DNA of 32,660 bases, taken from assembly GCA_003136595.1 (NCBI GenBank), contig PLEY01000035.1, positions 20,322 through 52,981 on the forward strand. Reading direction: 5' to 3'. Origin of the DNA: Burkholderiales bacterium (lineage in GTDB: Bacteria > Pseudomonadota > Gammaproteobacteria > Burkholderiales > Burkholderiaceae_D). This document shows, one piece after another, positions 19,241-28,828 of this stretch (positions are counted from its first letter, which is position 1; each line of letters opens with the position of its first letter). Made by a program: the position numbers and the translations under genes. Below the pieces are notes generated by a model. That model was not told the DNA's origin. It searched no databases and was given only the letters and a program-made list of their open reading frames with translations.

Positions 19241-22200
19241 CTATCCGGGGCTAGCGGCATTGAACCGCTCCAGCCTCTCTAGCAGGTAGGGAAACACGTC
19301 CCGGGCGGCGTTGCGACCGATATACAGATCCATGTGTGCGTAGCCCTCAAAGACATGCATGTCGTAGTGTTCGGCTCCGTTGTGGCCGACCACCCACTCG
19401 ACCGTTCGCGCGACCGTCTCAGGATTGAAGATCTGGTTCTCTGAGCCGGTGATGAAACTGATCGGCAGCGCCAGGTTGCCCGACAGTTCCGGGCGCACGT
19501 AGCAGTTCTCGCCACGATGGTCCACGGCGAGCTGCTTCTGGATGATGAGTGAAAGCTGTTCAAAAGGAGCCAGGGCGATGCGCCCGAACCACTCCATCAT
19601 CGCATCATGCGTTGCCGAATTAAGCTGCGCATGAGTGTAGGAAGGTCCGAAGATCGTCAAAATCCGGTGACAGACCGGGTTCTTGCACTCTTCGCCGGCG
19701 GGAACCGGCACATTCCAGGCGACGAAATCGATGGTATGTTCAAACTGCGAAGTTCCCGGGACCACGTCGAATCCCCCGTCGAGTTGCGAGACGCCTTCCA
19801 TCAATTTCACGGCGTTCACATCGACCTTCAGGTAGTTCAGCCAGTTGGTGACCGGATGCAGCGTGAGGGCGGAACTGATCACCGAGCGTACGCCGCGCAT
19901 GCCCCTCAGGAGCGCCATGAGGAGGGTCATCGAGGCCACGCAGTGCGCGATGATCTGCACGTCCTCGGCCGCCGTATGGGCCTTCACGTAGGCGATCGCT
20001 GCGGGCCAGTCGTACTGGACGATGTCATCGATGTTGTAGGGCGCGATCGGACTGCCGGAGTCGGGACTCGCGCGGTAGTCGAACAGCCAGACGTCATAGT
20101 GATTCGCGGTGAGGAACTCCACCAGATTCTGGTCCACGGTGTCGATCGCGAATGACGATGCCCTGACGGTGAAGCCCGGCGCGAGAATGACCGGCCCCTT
20201 CTTACCCCCTTGATAACGGGTCAGGCGGACCTGAAATCCGCCATCGAGTAGCACCGGGTGCACGGTCGCCGCCGGTGCAGTAAGCGCACGCCGCGGCGGC
20301 TTCGCTCCCTTCTGGGCCGGGTAGTTGTTCAGATCCGCGAGCACCCCTCCGTACGACTGGAACAGGGTGCCGCCAAAGAACCCCGCAAAGCGGCCCATGT
20401 AGAGCATCTCGACGGCGTTGCGCGCTGCCGGTACTTCGTTGATGAGATCGGCGATCATCCCCTTTGAACACTCCAGCTTGAGCGACGCGCCCTGGAAGAG
20501 CAGATCTTCGAGATTCAGGCGGAGGATCCCCTGGGCCAGCAGTTGGCCGGTCTCGTCCTCCCCGCTGCGCACCGTGATGAAGAGCGTTGTGAGATCGTCC
20601 CACCAGTGGGATCCGCTGTGGCTGTGGAGAATCTTGAACCCATGGAAGTGGACATTGCCTTCCGGGCGGGCCAGCACCATGTCGTACGTCATGCGCCAGG
20701 TCTCGACGCGTTCCGGGTCGACAGGCAGCAGATGAAATTCGCCGCGCACCACGTCCATCGCAGCGGGGCTAAGCGCCGGGCAGTGGACTTGTCCCGTGAT
20801 CGTGCAGGGATGGGTCGGGTCCGTAGTCAGGCGGTTCAGGTTGTCCGTATGGATCGTCAGTTCGAAGTCAAGCGGCTGGTTGCGGGCACGCCCCCAGGCA
20901 GCGGCCACTTCGAAGTCAGTCGCGATCCGTTCTCGGGCGACCGTATCGCGGCCCACCGGGCGGGTGCTGACATGGCCATGCATGCGCTCGGTGAACTGAA
21001 GGCTTGGGCTGAGCAGATCAGGATACTTCTCGACAATCTCGTGCAGCACCGTCTTGGCCACCTCGATGGCTCCATCCTTCAGGGCACCGGCGATGCTGGT
21101 GAATCCCTTATGGATGTCATCGAGGACCTCTTCCTCAAGGTGTCGGGCCCATACCGCGAGTCGCTCCTCGAAGCTCACCGGCTCCTTCGGGACCTCGGTG
21201 GGTGCGGCCTTCGAATGATCCGGGGACGCGAGTGCCTGCCTCATCTGTGCAGGTGAAAGCGGCTGGCGTGCGCTCATGGCGTAGTCGATGCTCCAGCCAC
21301 GGTCCTCCGCAATCAAGGCCGCGGCACGCTCAGCGACCGCGGTGATGGTCAAGAGGGGATTGACACCAATCGCCCCGGGCATGGCTGCGCCGTCACACAC
21401 ATACAGTCCGGCATGAACCGAGCCGCCCGCATTCGAATTGAACACCTGACACTTATGATTGACGACACCCTGGGCGGCATCGTCCGCCATGGCGCATCCT
21501 CCGAGAGGGTGCACCGTGGCGAGTTTGTAGCCCTGAGGCTCGGTCCAGACCGGATTCGGGATGAAATGCCCCTGGATCGCCTCTGTAGCCTGTTTCAAGA
21601 GGTCGTTATTGCGGCCCATGACGGGCGCGCTCCCCGCCCCCGGCCAGTCGATCGCCACCCGGTCGTTCTTGAGACACAGCGTCCCCCCCGCGTTGTCCAC
21701 GCTCATGATGAGGTAGGTCTGCATGCGCGACACCGGGCCGGTGTACGATCGCTGGACCAGTCCTGCCGGGTCGTTGAGAATCGCGTTTCCTTCCGCCTGG
21801 GCCTCGAGAAGCCGCGTGCCCGCCTGCGCCGGACCGTATTGAAGAAAATTGCCAAACAGCGCGTCCGCCATGAAGGCCGCCGGTGGGATCATCGCCGCGA
21901 GCGCACCGGGCACCACGCCCTCCTCGATCACGAGCCCGTCCTCGACCTGCGGCGCGCGGCGCATGTCGATGACCCCGGTGATACACGGGCCTGGCAACTG
22001 CTCAGAGGTAAGCTCGTTACTGCCGCGGCCGATCCCGTAGAGGCTCTTGTACTGCGGCGCGGCGGGAGTGCTGTTCGGTGCGGGCTGCCAGTGATTGTTG
22101 TATCCAAAGGCGAGGACGTCGCCATTCCCGGAAAATCGCGCACCCAGCTGCTCGGAAACCGGCAAGCCCCGCTGCTTCGAACGCAGCAGGATCTCCGTGC

Positions 22201-23050
22201 TGCCGAGGCTGCCTGCGCCGAGTATGACGATCGACGCCTTGACGCTGGCGAGCGCCGCGTCGCTCGCGCTGGTGCCATCGGCCAGGACCGTGTCCGGGCC
22301 CTGAAAATAGACGCGCCAGCCGCCCTCCTCCGCCTTGACGTGACTCACCCGCGCCTGGGTGAAGATCTCAGCGCCGTGATTGGCCGCGTCCGGCAGGTAA
22401 TTCATGAGCGTGGTGTTCTTCGCTCCGTCATTGCATCCGCTGGTGCAGTCCCCGCAGAGCGTGCACTGCTGTTGGAGAACCCCGAAGGGGTTGACCTGAT
22501 TCTCGAAATTGACGGCGATCGGCGGTCGGTAGAAGGGCTGCTTCATCGCTTCGGCCGACGACTGCAACGCCTCCAGTTTGTTCAGGGCGGGGAAGTTTTC
22601 CGGATAGGGTCTCGGATCGAGCATGGCCCTGGCGTGCTTGACGTAGGGCTCGAGTAGCGTCTTGTCGCTGCGAAACTCCCGAGGCCACTTTGCATAATCA
22701 AACTGCCGCGGATCCATCTCGAGAGCGACGTTGGCATTGATGAGGGATGTCCCGCCGAGTCCGCAACCGACTACCGCCAGCATGTCCGGATTGAAATGGA
22801 CATTGAACATGCCATAGGGGTTGCCAAGCGGCCCCCGCTCGGTATCGATCTGGACCTCCTGCTGCGCCGCGGTGAGCCCGCTCGGATAGCTGCCCGGAAG
22901 GATCTCGCGGCCGCGCTCGAGCACGCACACGGATTGCCCGGCACGCGCGAGGCGCGAAGCCGTGGCGCCGGCACCGTAGCCCGATCCGACGACGACGACG
23001 GTGTACTCGGCTCTCATCTCCGAGAGCGGTCTGGATAGGGGTTTGATCAT
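19241..23050 (-). CDS. GMC-family (cholesterol oxidase-like) oxidoreductase fused to a C-terminal alpha/beta-hydrolase domain
   Basis: Likely start MIKPLSRPLSEMRAEYTVVVVGSGYGAGATASRLARAGQSVCVLERGRE (FAD-binding GxGxGA) with GAAGGTGA upstream. GMC-type ATVHPLGGCAMAD; C-terminal hydrolase PVILAPGFTVRASSFAID...DVWLFDYRASPDSG...IIAHCVASM...FEGYAHMDLYIG. The longer ORF start at 23182 would overlap the upstream gene. Confidence 0.9.
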   Translation of the reverse strand: MIKPLSRPLSEMRAEYTVVVVGSGYGAGATASRLARAGQSVCVLERGREILPGSYPSGLTAAQQEVQIDTERGPLGNPYGMFNVHFNPDMLAVVGCGLGGTSLINANVALEMDPRQFDYAKWPREFRSDKTLLEPYVKHARAMLDPRPYPENFPALNKLEALQSSAEAMKQPFYRPPIAVNFENQVNPFGVLQQQCTLCGDCTSGCNDGAKNTTLMNYLPDAANHGAEIFTQARVSHVKAEEGGWRVYFQGPDTVLADGTSASDAALASVKASIVILGAGSLGSTEILLRSKQRGLPVSEQLGARFSGNGDVLAFGYNNHWQPAPNSTPAAPQYKSLYGIGRGSNELTSEQLPGPCITGVIDMRRAPQVEDGLVIEEGVVPGALAAMIPPAAFMADALFGNFLQYGPAQAGTRLLEAQAEGNAILNDPAGLVQRSYTGPVSRMQTYLIMSVDNAGGTLCLKNDRVAIDWPGAGSAPVMGRNNDLLKQATEAIQGHFIPNPVWTEPQGYKLATVHPLGGCAMADDAAQGVVNHKCQVFNSNAGGSVHAGLYVCDGAAMPGAIGVNPLLTITAVAERAAALIAEDRGWSIDYAMSARQPLSPAQMRQALASPDHSKAAPTEVPKEPVSFEERLAVWARHLEEEVLDDIHKGFTSIAGALKDGAIEVAKTVLHEIVEKYPDLLSPSLQFTERMHGHVSTRPVGRDTVARERIATDFEVAAAWGRARNQPLDFELTIHTDNLNRLTTDPTHPCTITGQVHCPALSPAAMDVVRGEFHLLPVDPERVETWRMTYDMVLARPEGNVHFHGFKILHSHSGSHWWDDLTTLFITVRSGEDETGQLLAQGILRLNLEDLLFQGASLKLECSKGMIADLINEVPAARNAVEMLYMGRFAGFFGGTLFQSYGGVLADLNNYPAQKGAKPPRRALTAPAATVHPVLLDGGFQVRLTRYQGGKKGPVILAPGFTVRASSFAIDTVDQNLVEFLTANHYDVWLFDYRASPDSGSPIAPYNIDDIVQYDWPAAIAYVKAHTAAEDVQIIAHCVASMTLLMALLRGMRGVRSVISSALTLHPVTNWLNYLKVDVNAVKLMEGVSQLDGGFDVVPGTSQFEHTIDFVAWNVPVPAGEECKNPVCHRILTIFGPSYTHAQLNSATHDAMMEWFGRIALAPFEQLSLIIQKQLAVDHRGENCYVRPELSGNLALPISFITGSENQIFNPETVARTVEWVVGHNGAEHYDMHVFEGYAHMDLYIGRNAARDVFPYLLERLERFNAASPG

Positions 23051-23060
23051 GCGGTCACCT

Positions 23061-24524
23061 TCAGGAGCGGATGACTGCATCGAGAGAATTGCGCAGCAGC
23101 ACCCGGGCGTGCGTCGTGAGGGCGGCGCTGGCCTCGGTCGTGAACGCCTGCCAGGGACCGGTCGTGGCCAAAAGAGCCCCATTCATCGTCTCGAGCAGCG
23201 GATTGTCCGCATCCCGAAAGCCGCCCACCCCGCACACGTGGACGGCCGGCGAAGTGCCGTTCAGGGAATCATTGAACAGTCTCAAGGAGCCCAGATTCAT
23301 CGCATCGTCGATCAGGATTGCAGCCGCCCCCTGAGTTGGCGCCATCGTTGGCTGGTCCATCACCCAGCCGCCGGTGTTGTAGACCGCCACCGGACGGGTG
23401 TATCCGGTCACGCTCAACTCTCCCGTGAAGGGCTTGTGAGTGTGACCAAAGATAAAGCTGAGGTCGACATCCGCCTTGGCGCCCGCCGGACCTTCATCGA
23501 CCAACTGCCTGCGCACAGGCCCGCCCAGATACCAGCGCAGATCCGCAATCGCCGTTGCGGAGAGCACCGTGGAGTAGCTGTCGCGCTCCAATTCAGCGCT
23601 GCGGACCAGCGTGAGGTCCACCAGGCCCTTGACGAGATTGGTGACCGTCAGGCCATGCGTCACCTCGGTCTCCGCGCCGACCCCGAAACCCTTGGCGAGC
23701 TGGGTCAGCAGAAGCTGACCGAGCTGTTGCGAAAAGGCGTGCGACGCCAGTGCGCTGCGCGAGGTCTCGTAGAGCGTCGTGATGTCCCGCGCCACCGCAC
23801 CGCTGCCGCCTAACCCGGACCAGAGAAAGTCGATCCATGGACCATTCTCGCGCTCGAGTTGCGCGGCCGTCTTGGGTCGGCTGTCTGGGCCCCTGAGTTG
23901 AACGTTGAGCAAGGACAGGGCCCGGTACATGGCGTCGATGTAGTGGCCATGATGCAAGACGATGACGCGCTCGCCGCCCGGGCTGCTCAAGCCGAGGTTG
24001 GGATAACAGATGTTGACGCTCGCATCCTTCAGATTGGGGTACTTGCGCATGACCTGCGTGAGCAGGTTGCAGTTCATCAGATCCTGACTGAAAAGGTGCG
24101 AGTGCTGGGGCAGGTCCGGGATGAATTTCTGATCCCAGGTCGTATCGAGCTTGTCGAGGAAGTATTGATCCTGGGCGGCACGCCACAGGTGATGATCATG
24201 ATTGCCGGGGATGCACAGCACCTGGGAGGAGAACACCGCAGGCTGGTGGGCAGGAAAGAGCGCCTGGATGAACAGTTTGAGGGCCTGCACGACGGCGCCG
24301 GTCGACGACAGACCCAGGTCCAGCACATCCCCCATAAGAATGAGCACAGGCAGGTCGGGGCCGCTCAGAGCGGCGACGTACTCGCGCAGCGCCACCCCGA
24401 AGGCCTCAAGGGTGGAACTCGGCTTCACCAGGCTCGTACTGCCGTCAGGATCCATCCACGTCAGGACACTGTAATCCGCACCGAGATGCAGGTCCGACAG
24501 GCAAACATATTTTAGGCCACTCAC
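23061..24524 (-). CDS. Calcineurin-like metallophosphoesterase
   Basis: Motifs SDLHLG (DxH), MGDVLDLG (GDxxD), IPGNHDHHLW (GNHD/H), LHHGHY and FGHTHKP (GHTH) all present. Probable GTG start at 24524 (VSGLKYVCLSDLHLG) after AGGGGAAG; the ORF extends to 24587 with an ATG. Confidence 0.9.
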   Translation of the reverse strand: MSGLKYVCLSDLHLGADYSVLTWMDPDGSTSLVKPSSTLEAFGVALREYVAALSGPDLPVLILMGDVLDLGLSSTGAVVQALKLFIQALFPAHQPAVFSSQVLCIPGNHDHHLWRAAQDQYFLDKLDTTWDQKFIPDLPQHSHLFSQDLMNCNLLTQVMRKYPNLKDASVNICYPNLGLSSPGGERVIVLHHGHYIDAMYRALSLLNVQLRGPDSRPKTAAQLERENGPWIDFLWSGLGGSGAVARDITTLYETSRSALASHAFSQQLGQLLLTQLAKGFGVGAETEVTHGLTVTNLVKGLVDLTLVRSAELERDSYSTVLSATAIADLRWYLGGPVRRQLVDEGPAGAKADVDLSFIFGHTHKPFTGELSVTGYTRPVAVYNTGGWVMDQPTMAPTQGAAAILIDDAMNLGSLRLFNDSLNGTSPAVHVCGVGGFRDADNPLLETMNGALLATTGPWQAFTTEASAALTTHARVLLRNSLDAVIRS

Positions 24525-24885
24525 GCACTTCCCCTGGCTCTCTTTGACCAATCGCGGCGGGCCCCGCCCGGCGTTCGAGTCCCACATCCGGACAGAGCTC
24601 GTGCAAACTCGCGGCCGCTAAGGCCCCGGTGCGCGCTTGGGCTGATGAGTACCACTAGGTCGAATCACCCGTCAGTTGACAGGCAAACTCCGCCTCGTCC
24701 CTAGGATAGTGCTGTTCCGCTCAATAAATCAATGCTAACGCGGCCACTGATCTGTACTCGACGGATCGGTCGCCCGGCCACGCACCGAATTAGGGCGAAA
24801 GTCCTGCGCAGGCCGGTGATCGGTCGATAGCGCGACGCGCGCGGATCCCGCCCGGCCAAGGCTTAGTGAGTGTGTGAAGAGGAAG

Positions 24886-24921
24886 CGGAGAACTACCGGG
24901 AGAACTACAGGAAGAACGACG
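24886..24921. repeat. Short imperfect 12-bp tandem repeat (3 units)
   Basis: CGGAGAACTACC / GGGAGAACTACA / GGAAGAACGACG in the intergenic region downstream of the yejF-like gene. Confidence 0.5.
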
Positions 24922-25008
24922 GGGACGATACAACTCGGACCGTCGTCCCGCGCTGTTTGCGGGTGGGGCTTGCAGAAGTCCTCTGAGGGCGAAAGGGCCC
25001 TTGGACCG

Positions 25009-26715
25009 TCAGGGATCACGGCCTGCAAGGCCACGTGGGATCGATTCCAGAAGCTTTCGTGTGTAGGGGTTCTGGGGATTCCGATAGATCTCCTCAGAGT
25101 TCGCGATCTCAACGGCCCGTCCCTGGCTCATGACCATCACCTCGTCGGCCATGTAACGCACCACGGCGAGATCGTGCGAGATGAATATATAGGCCATGTG
25201 GAATTCATCCTGCAGATCAAGCAGAAGATTCAGGACCTGCGCCTGGACGGACACATCCAGTGCGGACACGGATTCGTCACAGATCAGAATCTCGGGCCGC
25301 ATCGTCAGGCACCGTGCGATCGCAATGCGTTGTCGCTGGCCCCCGGAGAACTCATGCGGATATCTGCGTAGCGAGTCCACGGGCAGCCCGACTCGCGCGA
25401 GGAGCTGCGCGGCCATCGACTCACGCTCGGCGACACCGCCGCCGATCGAGTGGATGCGCATCGGCTCCGTGAGGATCTGGCCGATCGTGAATCGCGGATT
25501 CAATGAGGCATAGGGATTCTGAAAAACGATCTGAATGCGCCTGCGATAAGGCATCATGCCCGCCTCATCCAGTCCAAGGAGGTCAGTCGGTGACCCCGCC
25601 CCGTGCAGGAGGACTTTGCCCGCCGTGGCCTCGTGCAGGCGCATGAGCGTCAGACCCACGGTCGTCTTACCCGATCCCGACTCGCCGACCACACCGAGTG
25701 TCTGGCCGCGACGCAATGTAAACGAGACGTCGGAGACGGCCGGGACCGCGCGCGAGGAAAAGACGCCGTCCCGTAGCCGAAAGCTCTTGTGCAGTCCGCT
25801 CACCTCGAGGATCACATCGCCACCCGTGCGAGGTGGGCGCGCCATGCTGTCGGCGGCCAGATCGCGCCCGCTCAGAAAATCCGCGACCACCGGGAGTCGC
25901 CGGGGTCGCTGGTCGAGGCTGGGGCGACAGGCCAGCAGCGCGCGGGTGTACGGATGCGCGGGACGCGCGAAGATCTGGCGCACCCCACCCTGCTCGCGCA
26001 CCTCTCCATCCTGCATCACGATCGCGTAGTCGGCGATCTCGCCCACGATGCCGAGGTCGTGGGTGATGAACAGCACACTCATGTCGTGGTCACGTCCAAG
26101 GCGCGCCAAAAGCTCGAGGATCTGCTTTTGGATCGTCACGTCCAGCGCCGTCGTCGGCTCGTCGGCGATCAGCAGTTTGGGCTTGCAGGCCAGGGCCATT
26201 GCAATCATCACGCGCTGCTGCTGGCCGCCCGACAACTCGTGAGGGTAGCTCGCGACCCTCAGCTCGGGATCGGGCAGGCCGACCTCCGCACACAGTTCGA
26301 TGGCGCGCGCGCGCGCGTCGCTTCGCGAGAGGCGAAAGTGTGCGCGCAGCACCTCGGCAATCTGCTCGCCCACGGGAAACACCGGATTGAGCGAGGACAT
26401 CGGCTCCTGAAAGACGAAGGAGATCGCGCTCCCCCGCAGCGCTCGCATCTGAGCGGCCGGCATGGAGAGCAGTTCCTCGCCGCAAAAGCGGATGCTGCCA
26501 CCCACGCGCGCGTTCTTGGGCAGAAGACGCAGGATCGACATGGCCGACACGCTCTTGCCGCTGCCCGACTCGCCCACCAGAGCCACGACCCGATTCGGCG
26601 GCACGTCAAAACTCACACCCCGGACGGCGCGCCGCGGTGCCTGCTTGCCCACCTGGAACTCGACCGTGAGATCTTTCACACTGAGTAGCATGGCTGGCGG
26701 CTCGGGAGGTCTCAT
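25009..26715 (-). CDS. yejF: Peptide ABC transporter ATP-binding protein with two ATPase domains (YejF-like)
   Basis: From [20 protein letters not shown]: two Walker A motifs ([12 protein letters not shown] and [12 protein letters not shown]) and two [16 protein letters not shown] signatures. The start overlaps the upstream permease stop (ATGA). The ORF-track extension to 27099 overlaps the permease and is not credible. Confidence 0.92.
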   Translation of the reverse strand: MRPPEPPAMLLSVKDLTVEFQVGKQAPRRAVRGVSFDVPPNRVVALVGESGSGKSVSAMSILRLLPKNARVGGSIRFCGEELLSMPAAQMRALRGSAISFVFQEPMSSLNPVFPVGEQIAEVLRAHFRLSRSDARARAIELCAEVGLPDPELRVASYPHELSGGQQQRVMIAMALACKPKLLIADEPTTALDVTIQKQILELLARLGRDHDMSVLFITHDLGIVGEIADYAIVMQDGEVREQGGVRQIFARPAHPYTRALLACRPSLDQRPRRLPVVADFLSGRDLAADSMARPPRTGGDVILEVSGLHKSFRLRDGVFSSRAVPAVSDVSFTLRRGQTLGVVGESGSGKTTVGLTLMRLHEATAGKVLLHGAGSPTDLLGLDEAGMMPYRRRIQIVFQNPYASLNPRFTIGQILTEPMRIHSIGGGVAERESMAAQLLARVGLPVDSLRRYPHEFSGGQRQRIAIARCLTMRPEILICDESVSALDVSVQAQVLNLLLDLQDEFHMAYIFISHDLAVVRYMADEVMVMSQGRAVEIANSEEIYRNPQNPYTRKLLESIPRGLAGRDP

Positions 26716-27749
26716 CGTAGCTTGGGATCCAGGGCATCGCGCAGGGCGTCGGTCAGAAGGGCAAAGGCTGTGACAAACACGGCCATGAAGAGCGTGGCTG
26801 CGACCAGCTGCCACCACTTGCCAAGAATCAGCTCGGTCTGCGCTTCGTTGAGCATGGTCCCCCAGGAGACCGAGTCGAGCGGCACACCGAGGCCGAGGAA
26901 CGACAGGATCACCTCGGTCTTGATGAACGCGACGACGTTCAACGAGAGCTGGACGAGAATCACGTGCGAGACATTGGGCAGGATGTGGACAAACATCCGG
27001 GACGCGGAGCCAGCTCCGATCGCCCGCGCGGCCTGGACATAGTCGCGGCTCACGTGTTTGATGTACTCCGCCCGGATGAGGCGATAGACACCCGTCCACC
27101 CGGTCAGTCCGAGGATGACGATGACGCTACCGATGCCCCGTCCCGATACGGCCGCGAAGGCAAAGATGAGCAGAATATACGGTACGGATGTGAACACGTT
27201 GTAGAGCCACTCAAAAAAGTCGCCTGCTCGCCCCCCGAAGAAACCGGCGAACGCGCCCAGCACGGTTCCGATCAAGGTGGCCACCAGGGCGGAGGCCAAG
27301 CCCACGGTGATCGACACCTGGGAGCCCTTGATCGTCTTTTGCAGGACATCGCGGCCGTAGCGGTCCCCCCCGAAAGGAAGGGTTTTGGCGCGGGATGTAA
27401 CGACGGTTTTCATCTCCTGCTCGCGCTTTTCGATGTCGGCATAGTGGGGCGCAAGGGGATCCATCTTCGACAGGTCGAGGAGCGGTCCATGGGGCTGCTC
27501 GATCAACTCCATCTCATCGGGTCCCGGTCCGAGAAACGATGGATTGGCGTAGTGCACGCCGGTCTCCTGGGCCCAGTTGCTGGCGACCAGTCCCACTGCC
27601 ACCATGCAGACAACCACCAGGTAGAAGAGGACAACGCCCAAGGCGGTCATGCCCATCGGATCCTGGCAGAGCCGCTTCCAGGCCAGCTGCCATACCCCGC
27701 CGGGCTCGGCAGCATCGGTCAGTCCAGGGGCTGCCAGGACCGCGCTCAT
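26712..27749 (-). CDS. yejE: Peptide ABC transporter permease (YejE-like)
   Basis: 345 aa with several TM segments; FGGDRYGRDVLQKTIKGSQVSITVGLASALVATLIGTVLGAFAGFFGG and the permease EAA-like loop RAIGAGSASRMFVHILPN. Confidence 0.9.
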   Translation of the reverse strand: MSAVLAAPGLTDAAEPGGVWQLAWKRLCQDPMGMTALGVVLFYLVVVCMVAVGLVASNWAQETGVHYANPSFLGPGPDEMELIEQPHGPLLDLSKMDPLAPHYADIEKREQEMKTVVTSRAKTLPFGGDRYGRDVLQKTIKGSQVSITVGLASALVATLIGTVLGAFAGFFGGRAGDFFEWLYNVFTSVPYILLIFAFAAVSGRGIGSVIVILGLTGWTGVYRLIRAEYIKHVSRDYVQAARAIGAGSASRMFVHILPNVSHVILVQLSLNVVAFIKTEVILSFLGLGVPLDSVSWGTMLNEAQTELILGKWWQLVAATLFMAVFVTAFALLTDALRDALDPKLR

Positions 27750-28684
27750 TTGAGCACCACACGCGGATCGACGACCTTGTAGAGGACGTCAGTTGCGAGA
27801 TTGACGAACATGGTCAGGACGGCCAGGTAGATGGTCGAAGCCTGGATGACGGGATAGTCGCTCCGGTTCACCGCGGTCAGGACCTCGCGCCCTAGCCCGG
27901 GTATCGAGAAAAAGACTTCGAGCAGAAAGGACCCGACGAACAATCCCGGCAACTGCAAGGAGATGTCGGTCAGGATCGGAATCATGACATTGCGCAGCAC
28001 GTGCTTGAACAGGACATTCGGCTCCGATAGTCCCTTGGCGCGCGCGGTGCGGACGTAGTCCTGGTCGATCTCGTCGAGAAAGAAACTCCGGTAGAGCCGG
28101 ACCTGCGGCGCAAGGCCCACCAGCACGGCAAGCAGCACCGGTAGCGGCACAAAGGTCGTCAGATTAGTGAAGGTGCTAGCACTCCAGCCCTGCACCGGAA
28201 ACCAGCCGAGCTTGAAGGCGAACAGCCACTGGCCGACAATGATGTAGACGAGAAGGGACACCGACAGGGCGACCGTGGTGACAATCATGGTCAGACGATC
28301 GGTCAGCGAGCCACGCAGGTAGGCAACCCACATTCCCACAGGCACCGCGATCAGGAGGGTCAACAGGAACAGCGGGACCATGACCGTGAGGGTGGCAGGC
28401 AGGCGCGTCAGAAACACGTGCGTGACGGCCTCGTTGGTCGCCCAGGATCGGCCCCAATTGAAGGTCACCACCTGTTTGGTGAAAATCCAGAGCTGGATCC
28501 ACCAGGGCTGATCGAGACCGAGCTGCTTGCGGATGATCTCGACGCGCTCCGGGCTGGCCCCCTGCCCGGCGATGATCTGTGCGGGATCCCCGCCAAAAAA
28601 CGTGAACAGCACGAAGATGAGGAGAATGACGCCGATCAGGGTCGGAATCATCTGCAGGACGCGGCGGATCAGGTAGCTGGTCAT
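27746..28684 (-). CDS. yejB: Peptide ABC transporter permease (YejB-like)
   Basis: Start MTSYLIRRVLQMIPTLIGVILLIFVLFTFFGGDPAQIIAGQGASPE; EAA-like loop RTARAKGLSEPNVLFKHVLRNVMIP. 4-nt overlap with yejE. Confidence 0.9.
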   Translation of the reverse strand: MTSYLIRRVLQMIPTLIGVILLIFVLFTFFGGDPAQIIAGQGASPERVEIIRKQLGLDQPWWIQLWIFTKQVVTFNWGRSWATNEAVTHVFLTRLPATLTVMVPLFLLTLLIAVPVGMWVAYLRGSLTDRLTMIVTTVALSVSLLVYIIVGQWLFAFKLGWFPVQGWSASTFTNLTTFVPLPVLLAVLVGLAPQVRLYRSFFLDEIDQDYVRTARAKGLSEPNVLFKHVLRNVMIPILTDISLQLPGLFVGSFLLEVFFSIPGLGREVLTAVNRSDYPVIQASTIYLAVLTMFVNLATDVLYKVVDPRVVLK

Positions 28685-28705
28685 GTCTCTCAGTATGCGG
28701 AAATT

Positions 28706-28721
28706 GCGGCGTCGACGCCGC
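28706..28721. promoter_or_regulatory. Perfect 16-bp palindrome GCGGCGTCGACGCCGC upstream of the yejB-like gene
   Basis: Sequence equals its own reverse complement; 21 bp upstream of the yejB-like start in the divergent intergenic region. Confidence 0.45.
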
Positions 28722-28796
28722 CCCGCGACGGGAGTGTGCGTCTCCCGGGTCAGGCTGCTCGGACAAAAACCACGTATTATGCCTTCGTCGCGAATC

Positions 28797-28828
28797 GTGC
28801 GGCGCCTTCGTGCGGCGCCTTCGTGCGG
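28797..28828. repeat. 13-bp tandem repeat GTGCGGCGCCTTC x2 plus partial third GTGCGG
   Basis: Direct reading: gtgcggcgccttc gtgcggcgccttc gtgcgg, in the intergenic region between yejB-like and the solute-binding protein gene. Confidence 0.7.

Noticed and set aside
17703-19289. 528-aa plus-strand ORF antisense to the cyclase gene
   Set aside because: Same antisense high-GC artefact; the minus strand carries clear SAM/cyclase/AAA motifs.
21413-22657. 414-aa plus-strand ORF antisense to the GMC oxidoreductase
   Set aside because: Arg/His-rich mirror frame of a strongly supported gene; no independent evidence of coding.
24676-24707. Promoter-like TTGACA ... TAGGAT on the plus strand
   Set aside because: Spacer is 20 bp, too long for a typical sigma70 promoter, and no plus-strand gene follows; could be a small-RNA promoter but unsupported.
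24886-24921. 12-bp tandem repeat as a possible CRISPR or iteron array
   Set aside because: Only three short imperfect adjacent units without spacers; not a CRISPR and no replication gene nearby.
26716-27099. N-terminal extension of the YejF-like ORF in the track
   Set aside because: Overlaps the permease gene in another frame; the ATGA-coupled start at 26715 fits the ABC domain start.
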